A stretch of 64,000 nucleotides of DNA from CAVSJA01 sp963728145 (GCA_963728145.1 CAVSJA010000006.1:62001-126000); one strand, 5' to 3'; counted from the stretch's first letter, positions 26,874 through 36,559 are shown. Notes: generated from the letters alone by a model not told the origin. Translations and numbers: made by a program.

Positions 26874-28457
26874 TTAAGTCTTTGTCTCACTGTATTCAGG
26901 CGACAATATTTTCAAATCGTCAATAGCGGGACCATTGATCACTTTTCCTTCTGCTGAAAATCTCGAACCATGACATGGGCAATCGAAACTTTTTTCATCA
27001 GCGTTCCATTGAACAACACATCCAAGATGTGGACAGGTTGCGCTAAATAGGTGTAATTGACCTGTATCATCCTTGTATGCTGCAATTTTTTTCAAACCAG
27101 CATTGATTATACCACCCTGTCCGTTTGCAAGTTGTTCAGCTTCGTCAACATCTTCTTTTGAAATCCAATCAACATACTGGGCTGCCATATTCATTGCTTC
27201 TTTCAGGAATTTGCCCGCAACCCTCAATGGACTGCGGGTAGGTTTATATAGCTCTGCCCATTTATTTTCCTTGCCAGTGATCATATCCGTAAGGATAATT
27301 CCACCAAGTGTACCGTGTGTCATTCCATTGCCCGAATCGCCTGTGATAATATAGATCTTGTCATTTCCTGGATTTTTTCCAATAAATGCTAATGAATCCA
27401 ATGGTTCCATTACCTGGCCTGACCAGCGATACTTGATTTCCCTGATCATTGGAAAATGGCTCTTTGTCCATTCCATTAACCTGTTGTACCGTTCTTCTTC
27501 GGGAATATCTTCTTTATCAGCCTGACCGGTTTTATGGTCTTCTCCTCCCGAGATCAGTAAATCGAACTCATCATTAAATGGATGTAATCTTACATAATGA
27601 TAGGGAGCAGTGATCCATTTCGAATCCTGGTCACCCGTATCCCACCATAATGCTGGTTGAATTGAGTTTTTAGGAATCGTATATCCAACTACGTAAGATC
27701 GATAAGGAAATTGCTTGGTATGCATGGCAAAGAGATTATTCACGGGCGAATTGGTAGCAACTACGATATGTGACGCTTCAATTCTGTGATCATTTGCCAC
27801 AACAAGATTTTCTTCAATACGGCTGGCATGAGTATTGGTATAAATTTTTCCACCCCTGGCCTCGAATGCTTTGGCAAGTCCATTCAGATATTTCATGATG
27901 TGAAATTGGCCTTGCATCGGGAACCGTATGCAAGCACCATGTTCATAAACGATACCGGGAGCATTTTCCAGGATTTCCGTTTTAAGTCCAGCCTTGTGTG
28001 TCGCAAGCAATTCTTTGTTCAGGTTTTCCCGATCATCGGATGGATGAAGAAAAAGATAGCCATCCAATCGTGTAAAGTCGCAATCGATAGTTTCCCTTCG
28101 GATGGTATTTTCAATCCAATCGATAGCTGCAGTATGACTTTCCGCAGCAAGTCGCGATTTTTCTGCTCCAAATAATTTTTCGATTGTATAGTAGCGGTCA
28201 TCCAATGCATTGGTTAAATGTGCAGTTGTACGGCCAGATTCTCCGCTGCCGATCAAACCATCTTCGATCAGTATTACCCTTTTGCCTGCAATTGCAAGAC
28301 AATACGCTGTGGTTAGTCCGGCAATACCTCCACCAATTACCAGGACATCGGTTTTAATATCCTTTTCAAGTTTCTCGAACACATTGGAATGGACGGAGTC
28401 AATCCAGTAAGATTCATTATATCCTGAGCTTATCTGATCATTTGAATGCGATGCCAT
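26874..28457 (-). CDS. FAD-dependent oxidoreductase fused to a Rieske [2Fe-2S] domain
   Basis: 527 residues. The N-terminal DAO-type FAD domain has the dinucleotide motif VLVIGGGIAGLTTAYCLA (about 38-55), then GRTTAHLTNALDDRYY, and late ITGDSGNGMTHGTLGGII. The C-terminal Rieske domain (about 430-520) has CPHLGCVVQW and FDCPCHGSRF, the two Cys-His pairs that bind the cluster. The order and length match the Bacteroidota/actinobacterial 'FAD-dependent oxidoreductase, Rieske C-terminal' family. Substrate unknown; the Rieske centre would pass electrons to or from FAD. No Tat signal is seen, so it is probably cytoplasmic. Confidence 0.93.
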   Translation of the reverse strand: MASHSNDQISSGYNESYWIDSVHSNVFEKLEKDIKTDVLVIGGGIAGLTTAYCLAIAGKRVILIEDGLIGSGESGRTTAHLTNALDDRYYTIEKLFGAEKSRLAAESHTAAIDWIENTIRRETIDCDFTRLDGYLFLHPSDDRENLNKELLATHKAGLKTEILENAPGIVYEHGACIRFPMQGQFHIMKYLNGLAKAFEARGGKIYTNTHASRIEENLVVANDHRIEASHIVVATNSPVNNLFAMHTKQFPYRSYVVGYTIPKNSIQPALWWDTGDQDSKWITAPYHYVRLHPFNDEFDLLISGGEDHKTGQADKEDIPEEERYNRLMEWTKSHFPMIREIKYRWSGQVMEPLDSLAFIGKNPGNDKIYIITGDSGNGMTHGTLGGIILTDMITGKENKWAELYKPTRSPLRVAGKFLKEAMNMAAQYVDWISKEDVDEAEQLANGQGGIINAGLKKIAAYKDDTGQLHLFSATCPHLGCVVQWNADEKSFDCPCHGSRFSAEGKVINGPAIDDLKILSPEYSETKT

Positions 28458-28993
28458 AAGAGTTTTATTTATAGTTAATTATACCTGCATGAATACAAAC
28501 CATATACCATGTAGTTCCTTATGAACACATGGATCGTTGTTCGTTTGAATTCAAGGCTTTTCAAATAATTTCTTTTTCCGGCACTTGGGGAAATCCCTGC
28601 GCAAATAGTTCAAAAAATTTAACAGGATGGAAGGCAGTATTTTTGTTGAAGTTTAAACCTTCACATTTTAATCCTCTTCATTTTGAAGCGCTTTTTTATT
28701 TCAATTGGGGAAACCACAAGTCATTTCGCCAATCAATTCGGCCGTCTGCGTGATTTGGCAATTTCACTTTCAGGGAAAGTTTATTTCTCTACGGATAATG
28801 GAAACAATTCTAATGGGATTGTGGAAGTGGGTACGAATGCGAGGTGATGGGGATAGGTGAAAGGTTGATAGAGTTGATGGGTTGATGAGGTTGATAAAGT
28901 TGAAAGCCTTGTTAAGTTGGTAACTTTCGTGAACCATATCAACCCTATCAACTCCATCAACACCATCAACTCTGATGGATTGACAGGGCTAGT
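28458..28993. repeat. Long intergenic region with a GTTGATA-type inverted repeat at its left end side
   Basis: From 28458 to about 28850 I see no credible gene; the one plus-strand frame has no recognisable features. At 28861-28906 lies AGGTTGATAGAGTTGATGGG and further TTGATGAGGTTGATAAAGTT. It is complemented by ATATCAACCCTATCAACTCC and ATCAACACCATCAAC (28936-28973), adjacent to the stop of the eRF1-like gene (28994). The core holds GTTAAGTTGGTAACTTTCGT. Confidence 0.75.
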
Positions 28994-29383
28994 CTAGCTG
29001 CGCGTTTTAAAAAACTCCTGAACTTTTGCTATCATTTGGTTATCCGTAAGTTGATCTGCGCTTCCAATCGTAATCTGCTTGTTTCTGAATTGAGCATTCT
29101 TCTTAAGGTGATTATGAAATTGTTCCTGGGACTTGCCAGGTCCAAAAACGAATATCTCATCATAGGTTAATAACAGGATGGACAGTGATTTATAGTATTT
29201 AAGCAGCTCCGAATGTTCCGCTTTATTCATGCCATGTTCACTGCCACTACTTTGATTTTGTCTTGCCTTTACTTTGCCTTGTATTGAATAGTGATCATTC
29301 CCATTTCCTGAATTATTGGTAATGATCATTGCCTCGATATTATTAAGCCATACTCCGGCATTTTGTTTATGAATCTGTGTCAT
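28994..29383 (-). CDS. eRF1 domain-3-like 'translational machinery' protein
   Basis: 129 residues. The layout follows the short family in which an opening strand (AGVWLNNIEAMIITN) is followed by ALKYYKSL-type helices, then LTYDEIFVFGPGKSQEQFHN, the glycine-rich GPG turn and helix, and a closing TDNQMIAKVQEFF that matches the TDxQLVAxARxFF ending of that family. The fold is that of the third domain of archaeal-type release factors (eRF1/Pelota). The biochemical role is unproven. It is 77 bp downstream of the MCE gene on the same strand, so it may be in that operon. Confidence 0.55.
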   Translation of the reverse strand: MTQIHKQNAGVWLNNIEAMIITNNSGNGNDHYSIQGKVKARQNQSSGSEHGMNKAEHSELLKYYKSLSILLLTYDEIFVFGPGKSQEQFHNHLKKNAQFRNKQITIGSADQLTDNQMIAKVQEFFKTRS

Positions 29384-29460
29384 ACCTGGTGATTTTTTGT
29401 TTTAGCAATTGCACTGTGATAAATTGATATACTTTTATTCAAACGAGGTTAAATTTTTCC

Positions 29461-30390
29461 TTATTGTCTGGTGCTGTCTTTGAAATTCAATTCAGCAACA
29501 GGAATTGTAATTTTCTTTTCATTTTTTTTGGCATCTTTCAAGTCCTTTTCCAGCTTTATTTTTGCTTGTTTTTTTATTTCAGCCAACCTTTTAGCTTCAG
29601 CTTTTTCCTTCTTCCTGAAATATCCTTTTAATAAAAAATTACTCTTTGCTGCTTCCATATTATCACTTAAACCCTTTGTTCCCTGCTGGAGGTTAGACAT
29701 GGTAGAGTCAAGTGTTTTGCCAAATTCCTCATCACTTACCAGTTTTGATAATGCACCTTTTCCATCATTCATTTTAACAGTGAATTTGGCAAATTCATTT
29801 GAGCTGATCTCCAGGTTTGCGAGTGTACTCTGAAGACTGTTCGAAAATTCCTCGTCACTGATCAGTTTGGATAAAGCGCCCTGGCCATTATTCATTTTAT
29901 AAGTGAAGTCTGCAAGCTGGGCGGTGATGATCCCGGCATTATCAACGCTGGTTTTGACACTGCTCATCACATCTTCCATGTCAATTGCCTTTTTAGAACT
30001 GATCTGGTCCCCATCCTTTATCTGACTGGAATTGCTTGTTCCCGGGGATATCGTGAGCACTTTGTCACCCATTAATCCGTCTGTGCTAATACTTGCAGTG
30101 GCATCTTTCTTAATGAATTGTTGAAATTCTTTTTTTATCAATAAATCAACCATTACTGAAGTGTCTGTTGTTAACTCTATATTGTCAACCGTACCAATAT
30201 TTATTCCTGAAAAGCGCACATTATTTCCAATTTTCAACCCACTAACATTTTTAAACTGTGATTTCAGGCTCAATGTTGATCCGAATAGGTTCTTTTGCTT
30301 TCCAACGTAATAGATCGTAGCTGCAAACAAGACTATCGCTATTGTCACAAACATTCCTAATTTCCAGGCAGACCCCGAATTCTTTTTCAT
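29461..30390 (-). CDS. MlaD/MCE-domain lipid-transport protein
   Basis: 309 residues from ATG 30390, which gives the usual short cytoplasmic N-terminus and one membrane helix (LGMFVTIAIVLFAATIYYVG). The MCE domain (about 35-115) begins FGSTLSLKSQFKNVSGLKIG and includes the INIGTVDNIELTTDTSVMVD core. The rest is predicted helical, with two imperfect repeats of MNDGKGALSKLVSDEEFGKTL/MNNGQGALSKLISDEEF separated by about 45 residues, and a Lys-rich C-terminus. Third gene of a permease-ATPase-MCE operon that moves phospholipids or other lipids between membranes. Confidence 0.92.
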   Translation of the reverse strand: MKKNSGSAWKLGMFVTIAIVLFAATIYYVGKQKNLFGSTLSLKSQFKNVSGLKIGNNVRFSGINIGTVDNIELTTDTSVMVDLLIKKEFQQFIKKDATASISTDGLMGDKVLTISPGTSNSSQIKDGDQISSKKAIDMEDVMSSVKTSVDNAGIITAQLADFTYKMNNGQGALSKLISDEEFSNSLQSTLANLEISSNEFAKFTVKMNDGKGALSKLVSDEEFGKTLDSTMSNLQQGTKGLSDNMEAAKSNFLLKGYFRKKEKAEAKRLAEIKKQAKIKLEKDLKDAKKNEKKITIPVAELNFKDSTRQ

Positions 30391-30413
30391 ATCTAAATTT
30401 TTGTATTGAATGA

Positions 30414-31193
30414 TCAAACGAAAAATGACCGGATCCATTTATCTTCATTTTTTCCCAACTCTTCGTATTTGCCTTCGGCAACTATGACTCCATCTTTTAA
30501 AATAACCAAACGGTCTCCGGTTAATTTTGCACATGCCATATCATGAGTAATAATGATTGAAGTTGTTTTGTATTTTTTCTGAATAGTCAGTATTAGTTCG
30601 CTGATTTCCCTGGAGGTAATCGTATCCAGGCCCGTAGTCGGTTCGTCGTAAAGGATGATCTCCGGTTTTAATATCAGCGTTCGCGCAAGTCCTATTCTTT
30701 TACGCATGCCCCCTGATAATTCCGAAGGCATTTTATCTATCGCTTCTGCTAATCCTACACTTTCCAAAGTTTCTTTTATCATGTTTTCAACCTCTTTGCG
30801 CGACAGCTTCGGTGAATGGCGCTTCAGGGGAAACTCAAGATTTTGTCGTACCGTCATTGAATCATAAAGTGCTGAATTCTGGAAAAGGAAACCGATCCTT
30901 ATTCTGAGGGCATTAAGCTGCTGGGTATCCAGTGTATTTATATCCGAACCAAACACATTTATTTCACCCTGATCCGGTTCTACCAAACCAACAATGCATT
31001 TTAGGGTGATTGATTTACCGGATCCCGATTTTCCCAATATCACCAATGTCTCTCCTTTTTTTACGGTCAGGTCAACTCCTTTTAATATTTCGTTGCCTTT
31101 TCCAAAGGATTTATACAAGCTATTGATGGAGATTATTGGCGCTGTCGTATTGAGAATAACCTTGCTTTTCCTAATTGTTTCTATTTGTATCAT
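30414..31193 (-). CDS. ABC transporter ATPase, MlaF-like
   Basis: 259 residues. Walker A LGKSGSGKSITLK, Q-loop FLFQNSALYDSMTVRQN, signature LSGGMRKRIGLA, Walker B ILYDEPTTGLD and the switch His in IIITHDMACAK. The Gly-Met-Arg-Lys-Arg signature is typical of Mla/Tgd-type ATPases. It starts 5 bp after the permease stop and ends 23 bp before the MCE start, so these three form one transcript. Confidence 0.94.
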   Translation of the reverse strand: MIQIETIRKSKVILNTTAPIISINSLYKSFGKGNEILKGVDLTVKKGETLVILGKSGSGKSITLKCIVGLVEPDQGEINVFGSDINTLDTQQLNALRIRIGFLFQNSALYDSMTVRQNLEFPLKRHSPKLSRKEVENMIKETLESVGLAEAIDKMPSELSGGMRKRIGLARTLILKPEIILYDEPTTGLDTITSREISELILTIQKKYKTTSIIITHDMACAKLTGDRLVILKDGVIVAEGKYEELGKNEDKWIRSFFV

Positions 31194-31198
31194 TGCTT

Positions 31199-31957
31199 TT
31201 AATAAAAAAGATCTGTTAGCTGTACTGCCAGCATATCTATGATGAATATGGTGAGGGAAGCTGAGACAACCGCAGTGTTGGCAGCCTTACCCACACTTTC
31301 AGTTCCATTGGCTGCGTTGTATCCATTATAGCAGCCGATCAGGCCGATGAAAAAGCCGAAAAAGAAAGTTTTGATAGTGGCAGGCAGGATGTCTACAAAA
31401 TCAAGCGATGAAAGAACCTGAGAAAAATAGCGGAACAGGCTTACGTCTCCATGAATATTTATTCCAATATAGCCTCCCAGGATCCCAACAAAATCTGCAA
31501 ATATTACCAGCAGAGGGATCATGAGTGTTGTAGCTAAAATTCTGGTAACAACAAGGTATTTGTAGGGATTGATACCGGAAACTTCCATGGCATCAATTTG
31601 CTCCGTCACTTTCATTGATCCCAACTCTGCACCTATCCCCGAACCGATTTTACCTGCACAGATCAATGCAGTGATCACGGGCGCGATTTCCCTTACCAAT
31701 GACAGGGCTACCATACCCGGTAACCAGGATTCCGCACCAAACTCCGCAAGGGTTGGACGGGATTGAAGGGTAAGCACCAACCCCATTATAAAGCCAGTAA
31801 TAGCTACAAGGGGAAGGGATTTATATCCTATATTAAAGCATTGCCTGATGAATTCTTTTATTTCGTAAGGAGATTTAAAAACCTCTTTAAAAAACCTCGC
31901 TGTAAATATGCTGAAGTTACCGGCATCATTAAAAACATTCTTAATCGATACAACCAA
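31199..31957 (-). CDS. MlaE-family ABC permease
   Basis: 252 residues with about five membrane helices. Family landmarks: IGYKSLPLVAITGFIMGLVL, SLVREIAPVITALICAGKIGSGIGAELGSM, QIDAMEVSGINPYKYLVVTR and a late FFFGFFIGLIGCYNGY followed by GTESVGKAANTAVV. This is the first gene of the Mla-type operon. The partner outer-membrane lipoprotein (MlaA) is not present in the window. Confidence 0.94.
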   Translation of the reverse strand: MVVSIKNVFNDAGNFSIFTARFFKEVFKSPYEIKEFIRQCFNIGYKSLPLVAITGFIMGLVLTLQSRPTLAEFGAESWLPGMVALSLVREIAPVITALICAGKIGSGIGAELGSMKVTEQIDAMEVSGINPYKYLVVTRILATTLMIPLLVIFADFVGILGGYIGINIHGDVSLFRYFSQVLSSLDFVDILPATIKTFFFGFFIGLIGCYNGYNAANGTESVGKAANTAVVSASLTIFIIDMLAVQLTDLFY

Positions 31958-32266
31958 AATTTCAATTTTTTAGATCAACAAATAATTGTTTCCGTTTGCC
32001 AAAACTTTATTTTAAGAATATGGACTTATTCCATACTTATCCTATCCTTCGACCAATAGAACTTTTGTTGATGAACGATTTCCTATCGGTTTTACTTGTC
32101 CCAGGTCGCCTGCCAGACTTTCGGAAACGAACATGCTGGCGTGCTGAAAAGCAGCTAAAGGGTATGCTGAGTTTATTTTGGAAGTTCTGGAAAAGAAGCA
32201 ATCCGGCACCTAATCTATAATGACCGGATTGCGGTTGGTATTGGGGGAAAACGGATTTATTGGAGA
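31958..32266. other. Intergenic stretch without a recognisable gene
   Basis: 309 bases between the MlaE start and the stop of the next minus-strand gene. Its short plus-strand frames lack any protein features, and I see no repeat array, terminator or RNA gene. The bases just upstream of 31957 would have to hold the promoter of the Mla-type operon, but no TAnnTTTG box is obvious. Confidence 0.5.
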
Positions 32267-32911
32267 TCAGGATTTCCGCAATTTGATCAAACCGGCTAAT
32301 TTCAGCTTTTCAATTTCAAGGAGGGATCGTTGTATTTTCTGATTCTGTTTATTTTCAAGAATATTATTTTCAACAGTAAGTCTTTTTTTCTCCAGGTCTG
32401 AAGCATCGTCCATGAGGTTTTTAAATTTGCTTTCTCCTTTAATTATCGATTCATTCTGATGTTTTATCAGCAACTCCAAGTTATATGCCTCAATAGCTGG
32501 TAACAATTCGTTTAAATAGGTCTTGGCCTGCTCCATGTTTAGATGATGTACATTATTAACAGTAACCGAACCTTCTTTAGGCATAGTAAGTAAAAGGTAT
32601 ATTATTGACACCTCTTTTTGCTGTTTGTCCCTGCGTTCCACCTTGAAATACAGATCAGCATTCACGCTGTCTTTACCGATTAATTGTGTATTTCGGTAGG
32701 TGGTAAAACCTTTTAAGTCATCCACTCTGGATTTCCCTTTTTTAGATAAATAGTCATTCATTGCCTCATTAACAATATGCGTTTCATATGGCAATTCAAT
32801 GAATGCTGCGGGCTGCTGGTTTTTCAGGTATTCAACTGTTCCTTCCTGGGCTTGTCCGAAAATCAACACACTAATTAGGAACATGGGAATTAATAAATAT
32901 ATTCTTTTCAT
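32267..32911 (-). CDS. Secreted coiled-coil protein of unknown function
   Basis: 214 residues. Signal peptide IYLLIPMFLISVLIFGQAQ. The central part VNADLYFKVERRDKQQKEVS then IIYLLLTMPKEGSVTVNN looks beta-rich, and the last 75 residues (YLNELLPAIEAYNLELLIKH onward) form a heptad-like coiled coil rich in Glu, Lys and Leu. I recognise no family. It lies alone between the Mla-type operon and the sensor kinase at 33084. Confidence 0.65.
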   Translation of the reverse strand: MKRIYLLIPMFLISVLIFGQAQEGTVEYLKNQQPAAFIELPYETHIVNEAMNDYLSKKGKSRVDDLKGFTTYRNTQLIGKDSVNADLYFKVERRDKQQKEVSIIYLLLTMPKEGSVTVNNVHHLNMEQAKTYLNELLPAIEAYNLELLIKHQNESIIKGESKFKNLMDDASDLEKKRLTVENNILENKQNQKIQRSLLEIEKLKLAGLIKLRKS

Positions 32912-33083
32912 GATAATTTTTTAAACTGTAATTAAGTTTGTTTAGCAATTCTGTTTCAAAGCTGGTCAGATCCGAATTATGCCGAAGATGGCAGCACTAA
33001 GTGCAGGGATAAATGGTTTCAACCTGCATGATCGGAGGATTATTCAATCGAATGCTAGCGGGGATCGGAATGGGATTGAAACC

Positions 33084-33932
33084 TCAGTAGTCAGACACCA
33101 CATTGTTTTTGGTTTTATCAAAAGCAAGAGTGAATCGGGTGCCTTGTCCTACTTCTGATTGTACATACACCGCCACATGATTGGCGCAGAGGATATCATT
33201 TGTTGTTGCCAATCCAAGGCCCACCCCTCCAGGTTTATCTGAAAAATAAGGTTTAAAGATGTTTTTCAGATTGGATTTACTTATTCCACAACCATTGTCT
33301 TCAATATGAATCAGAAACTGATCACTAGTTGATTTTGTAACAAGATTCAATACACCGTTTTCAGCATCCATGGATTCAATGGCATTTAAAATAATATTTG
33401 TCAACGCAATTTTCATTTCCTCCGCATTCATTAATATTCTGAAGTCTTGTGCAGCAAATGTTTTTCTGACAGTTATATTTTTAAGCTTAATGCGGTCCCT
33501 GATCATTTCAAACACATCATCAAGCAGTTGGTAAATCGAATGTTGGCCGGCCTTTACTTCACAAACTTGGTGATATTTCAGGAGCGCATTAATCAAATTA
33601 GAGACTCGTGTTGAATTACGCTGGATTATCTCAAGGTAAACGTTAGATTCTTTGTCTTTTGTTGCTGATTTAAGTACTTCAACGGATAGATTAATATTTG
33701 CCAATGGATTCCGGACTTCATGCGCCAGTGCAGATACGAATTTGCCGGGAAGGGATTCTAATAATACTGACTTTTCTTGTCCACTGCCAGGTTTATATGT
33801 AGTAATACATTCAACGGGGGTATTTTTAACGAAAATATCCGGAATGGATAGGTTAAATTCAAATCCTGGTTTTAAAGCAGGAGAAATTGCAAGCTGTGTC
33901 ATTTGGGGAGATTGAGGTGTAATTGAATCCAA
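33084..33932 (-). CDS. Soluble histidine kinase (HisKA-HATPase)
   Basis: 282 residues. There is no signal peptide, membrane segment or clear sensor domain, only about 60 N-terminal residues before the HisKA helix. The phospho-His is H71 in ALAHEVRNPLANI; the N box is NIILNAIESMD, the G1 box EDNGCGIS and the G2 box GGVGLGLATT. It may receive its signal from a partner. No response regulator is adjacent. A copy of the 21-bp-period motif lies 33 bp upstream of its start. Confidence 0.9.
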   Translation of the reverse strand: MDSITPQSPQMTQLAISPALKPGFEFNLSIPDIFVKNTPVECITTYKPGSGQEKSVLLESLPGKFVSALAHEVRNPLANINLSVEVLKSATKDKESNVYLEIIQRNSTRVSNLINALLKYHQVCEVKAGQHSIYQLLDDVFEMIRDRIKLKNITVRKTFAAQDFRILMNAEEMKIALTNIILNAIESMDAENGVLNLVTKSTSDQFLIHIEDNGCGISKSNLKNIFKPYFSDKPGGVGLGLATTNDILCANHVAVYVQSEVGQGTRFTLAFDKTKNNVVSDY

Positions 33933-33964
33933 TGGTAAATATGGACTTATTAGCCTCCATAATC

Positions 33965-34008
33965 ATTACACGATTGAAGATTTATGTTGTATAATTCCCA
34001 CATTTAAC
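33965..34008 (-). promoter_or_regulatory. Bipartite direct-repeat motif, copy 2
   Basis: ATTACAC at 33965 and GTTGTATAATTCCCACATTT at 33986, 21 bp apart. It is the most diverged copy of the set. It lies 33 bp upstream of the soluble kinase gene. The rest of 34009-34251 holds nothing I can name. Confidence 0.5.
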
Positions 34009-34251
34009 AGAAAACTACTTGATCTGCTTACATTTTTAAGAACAAATAAAAGGTTCTTAGCCTTTACACATTACTGAAAAAAATATAAAAAATTGGAATC
34101 TGCCACCCTGAAGTAAAAACATTCATCTTTTTATTAAGGTTTACCAGGGAATGGAATTTTAAATTCACTTTGAATATTAAATTCCTGACGAATGGGGATA
34201 ATTAAGACCGGTTTATTTTATATAATTATTATTTATTAAGATAAAATTGAG

Positions 34252-35700
34252 CTAGCTGACAGGCAGTGCAACTCTTAATTCAAATCCTTTCTTTGGTCTT
34301 GATGTAATACTAACACTGCCATTCAATAATTCAACACGGCTTTTAATATTTATTATTCCCACCCCGTTATTTTCTTTTAATAAATCGCAGCCTACACCAT
34401 TGTCTGAAATAATCAAGATGATTTCATCACCGAGCCTGCTTAAATGAATGGTTGCTCTGGAAGCTTTGGAGTGTTTCAATATGTTGTGTAATTGTTCCTG
34501 GATAATCCGGAAAATAGAAAGCTGGTGCTTTTTATCCAGCTCAGTTTCTTTAATTCTTTTGCAAAGAAAGTCGATTTGTATCGGATGGATTTTGTGGAGG
34601 TCGTGCAAAAGATTTTTGATATTTTGAGACAAGCTGATAATATGGATAGCCGGGATAACCAGATTCTTTGATATACTCCTGATCTCGTCTATGACGTTGA
34701 CAATGAAGGCGGCGGACTTTTCAAGATAAATTTCCCTGTTTTTCTCATTTGTTTTGGCTAGTTGCATATACATTTTTGCGACAGCCAGGATCTGGTTCAG
34801 GTTATCATGCAATTCTTTTCCTATTTCGGACCGTTCATTTTCCTGTGCCGTCAGCACTGCTGCGGTAATTTCCCTTTGTCGGGTTAATCTTTCGTCCGCT
34901 AATTTATTTTCAAGCAATACCCGTTGGGTAATATCCTGCGTAGCACCAACCATCCTGGTAGCCTTCCCGTTTTCATCATAGATTATTCGGCCGCGATCAT
35001 GGACATACGCATAGTCCCCATTCATCTTTTTAAGTCTGTAATAATCCTCCCAGGTAGTAACAGATCCATCGGCTATTATTTTATTTACTCTTAATAATAT
35101 TCGAATCTTATCATCGGGATGTAAAAGACTTTCCCAAAAACCTTGAGGGATAAGCGCATTCTCTACCTCGTATCCAAATACTCTTTTATGACCCCCGTCA
35201 ATCCAAAACAGTTCTTTTGCCTGAAGGTTCCATTCCCAAAGACAGTCGTTGGTAATTTCCGTGACAAACTTGTACAATTCGTTCAGGGTCTTTAATTGTT
35301 GCGCCGGTTCTTCCGGATCCAGGAATGGGTTTCTGCGTTTAAATGAAACGGATAAGGCATCCTCGCAATGATAAGTGATCATATCAAACCAAGCCCCCCT
35401 TTCCGCCCAATATTCAACAGAATGGATTGGATTATCCTCAAGGAATGCCTTTTCGCAAACAGTGTAAAAGTTTGGTGGGATATCGTCTAAAAAAGTTTCC
35501 CGGAGATTTTTCCCGATTATATCCTTGGCCTGAATTCCCAATAGGTTTTCCGCAGCCTTATTCCAATATTTTATCGTTAATTGTTTATCTACTTTAAATA
35601 ATCCATAAGGTATGGTTTCGGCAATCGCCTTACCTGAGTAGAGGTTATTACTATCAATAACCTGAATTGAATTAATTTTTGATAGAAATTTTGCACCCAT
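34252..35700 (-). CDS. PAS-domain sensor histidine kinase, NarL type (HisKA_3)
   Basis: 482 residues. No membrane helix. PAS 1 is about 20-125 (IPYGLFKVDKQLTIKYWNKA opening, FLDDIPPNFYTVCEKAF), PAS 2 about 135-270 (a PAS_3-like FVTEITNDCLWEWNLQAKEL, then YRLKKMNGDYAYVHDRGRII and RMVGATQDITQR). The HisKA_3 phospho-His is near 297 in SEIGKELHDNLNQIL, and the HATPase_c has SDNGVGCD and GIINIKSRVELL. Cytoplasmic sensor; the NarL/LuxR-type partner is not adjacent. Note it lies in a stretch rich in signalling genes. Confidence 0.93.
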   Translation of the reverse strand: MGAKFLSKINSIQVIDSNNLYSGKAIAETIPYGLFKVDKQLTIKYWNKAAENLLGIQAKDIIGKNLRETFLDDIPPNFYTVCEKAFLEDNPIHSVEYWAERGAWFDMITYHCEDALSVSFKRRNPFLDPEEPAQQLKTLNELYKFVTEITNDCLWEWNLQAKELFWIDGGHKRVFGYEVENALIPQGFWESLLHPDDKIRILLRVNKIIADGSVTTWEDYYRLKKMNGDYAYVHDRGRIIYDENGKATRMVGATQDITQRVLLENKLADERLTRQREITAAVLTAQENERSEIGKELHDNLNQILAVAKMYMQLAKTNEKNREIYLEKSAAFIVNVIDEIRSISKNLVIPAIHIISLSQNIKNLLHDLHKIHPIQIDFLCKRIKETELDKKHQLSIFRIIQEQLHNILKHSKASRATIHLSRLGDEIILIISDNGVGCDLLKENNGVGIINIKSRVELLNGSVSITSRPKKGFELRVALPVS

Positions 35701-35764
35701 TTTAACCGCCTTGCTTTAAGGTCATATGGAGTACAGATTTTTTTATTATTTGCTTTCCCTGATT

Positions 35765-36130
35765 TTATTCATATCCACTTTTAATTATTGTTAGGATCAT
35801 TTTAAACCTGCCATTTGGCTTTATATAATTCGGTGAATGTGCAGGTATAATAATTCCCTGGCCGGCATGGAGTAAATTGGATATTTTATCAATTACGATC
35901 TCAGCCTTGCCCTCAATGATCTGGGCAAAAGTGTCAAATGGTGTTGTTTTTTCCGTTAATCCTTCTCCGCTGTCAAATGACATAATGCTGATATTTCCAG
36001 TAGATTTTTTAATGATTGTCTTGATCACAACTGAATTGGCCATATATTCAATAATTTCCACAATAATGTGAGATTTGGATTTAGTTAACTCTGTATTTTC
36101 TCCGCTATCCTCTTTCAATTTTTCCTCCAT
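35765..36130 (-). CDS. Small cupin-domain protein
   Basis: 121 residues from ATG 36130; an upstream ATG at 36175 in the same frame would add 15. It has one jelly-roll domain: SHIIVEIIEYMANSVVIKTI, the motif-1-like EGLTEKTTPFDTFAQIIEGK and motif 2 LLHAGQGIIIPAHSPNYI. The metal-ligand His residues of motif 1 are largely absent (TTPFDTF), so it may be non-metal. Similar cupins occur as stress- or redox-associated proteins. Two copies of the 21-bp-period motif lie upstream. Confidence 0.75.
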   Translation of the reverse strand: MEEKLKEDSGENTELTKSKSHIIVEIIEYMANSVVIKTIIKKSTGNISIMSFDSGEGLTEKTTPFDTFAQIIEGKAEIVIDKISNLLHAGQGIIIPAHSPNYIKPNGRFKMILTIIKSGYE

Positions 36131-36215
36131 GATTGGAAATTTTATTGGGTAGTTTTTATTGATATTATATCTCACTCACGATGATTTAAAGGTGGACTTC
36201 TTTCTCCGGCTAACT

Positions 36216-36259
36216 GTTATATAACCCCATATAAGAATTACATCATTCACACATTTGAC
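36216..36259 (-). promoter_or_regulatory. Bipartite direct-repeat motif, copy 3
   Basis: GTTATAT at 36216 and ATTACATCATTCACACATTT at 36237, 21 bp apart. It lies 86 bp upstream of the cupin start. A stem-loop GCCCCTGAGAAACAGGGGC (36275-36293) is just beyond it. Confidence 0.6.
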
Positions 36260-36274
36260 TTCTGTATAAAGGAA

Positions 36275-36503
36275 GCCCCTGAGAAACAGGGGCATTAAAT
36301 AGGGCAAAGACCTATCGGGAAATAAGATGGTTTCAGAGGGAAATTATTTTAATGGTAATCAAGTGGAAGCCCCTAGACTTTCGATGCATTATATAGTAAA
36401 ACCTGCACAATGCTATTTTCGAGCTGCTAACCCAAAGGTTTAGCCGTGATTAGGAAAGGGTTAATTTGAAAAAGGGCCAGGATAAAAATCCAGCCCCGCT
36501 TTT
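36275..36503 (-). other. Two hairpins between motif copies 3 and 4; possible short RNA
   Basis: 36275-36293 is a 7-bp GC stem with a 5-base loop. At 36472-36503 a second hairpin (GGGGCTGGAT/ATCCTGGCCC on the minus strand) is followed by a T-run in both directions. No open frame longer than about 20 codons lies between. A transcript starting near motif copy 4 (36560) would meet these hairpins first. Alternatively, the second hairpin could be the terminator of the DJ-1-like gene that ends at 36660. Confidence 0.35.
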
Positions 36504-36559
36504 TAATCCAATATCCTATGAAAAACCGTAGTAAAGGTAAGGTTAGGTTGGAGGGGACA

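Noticed and set aside
28529..28753. Plus-strand frame of 74 codons in the 28.5 kb gap
   Set aside because: No domain, signal peptide or homology-like pattern, and no promoter-like box; treated as non-coding.
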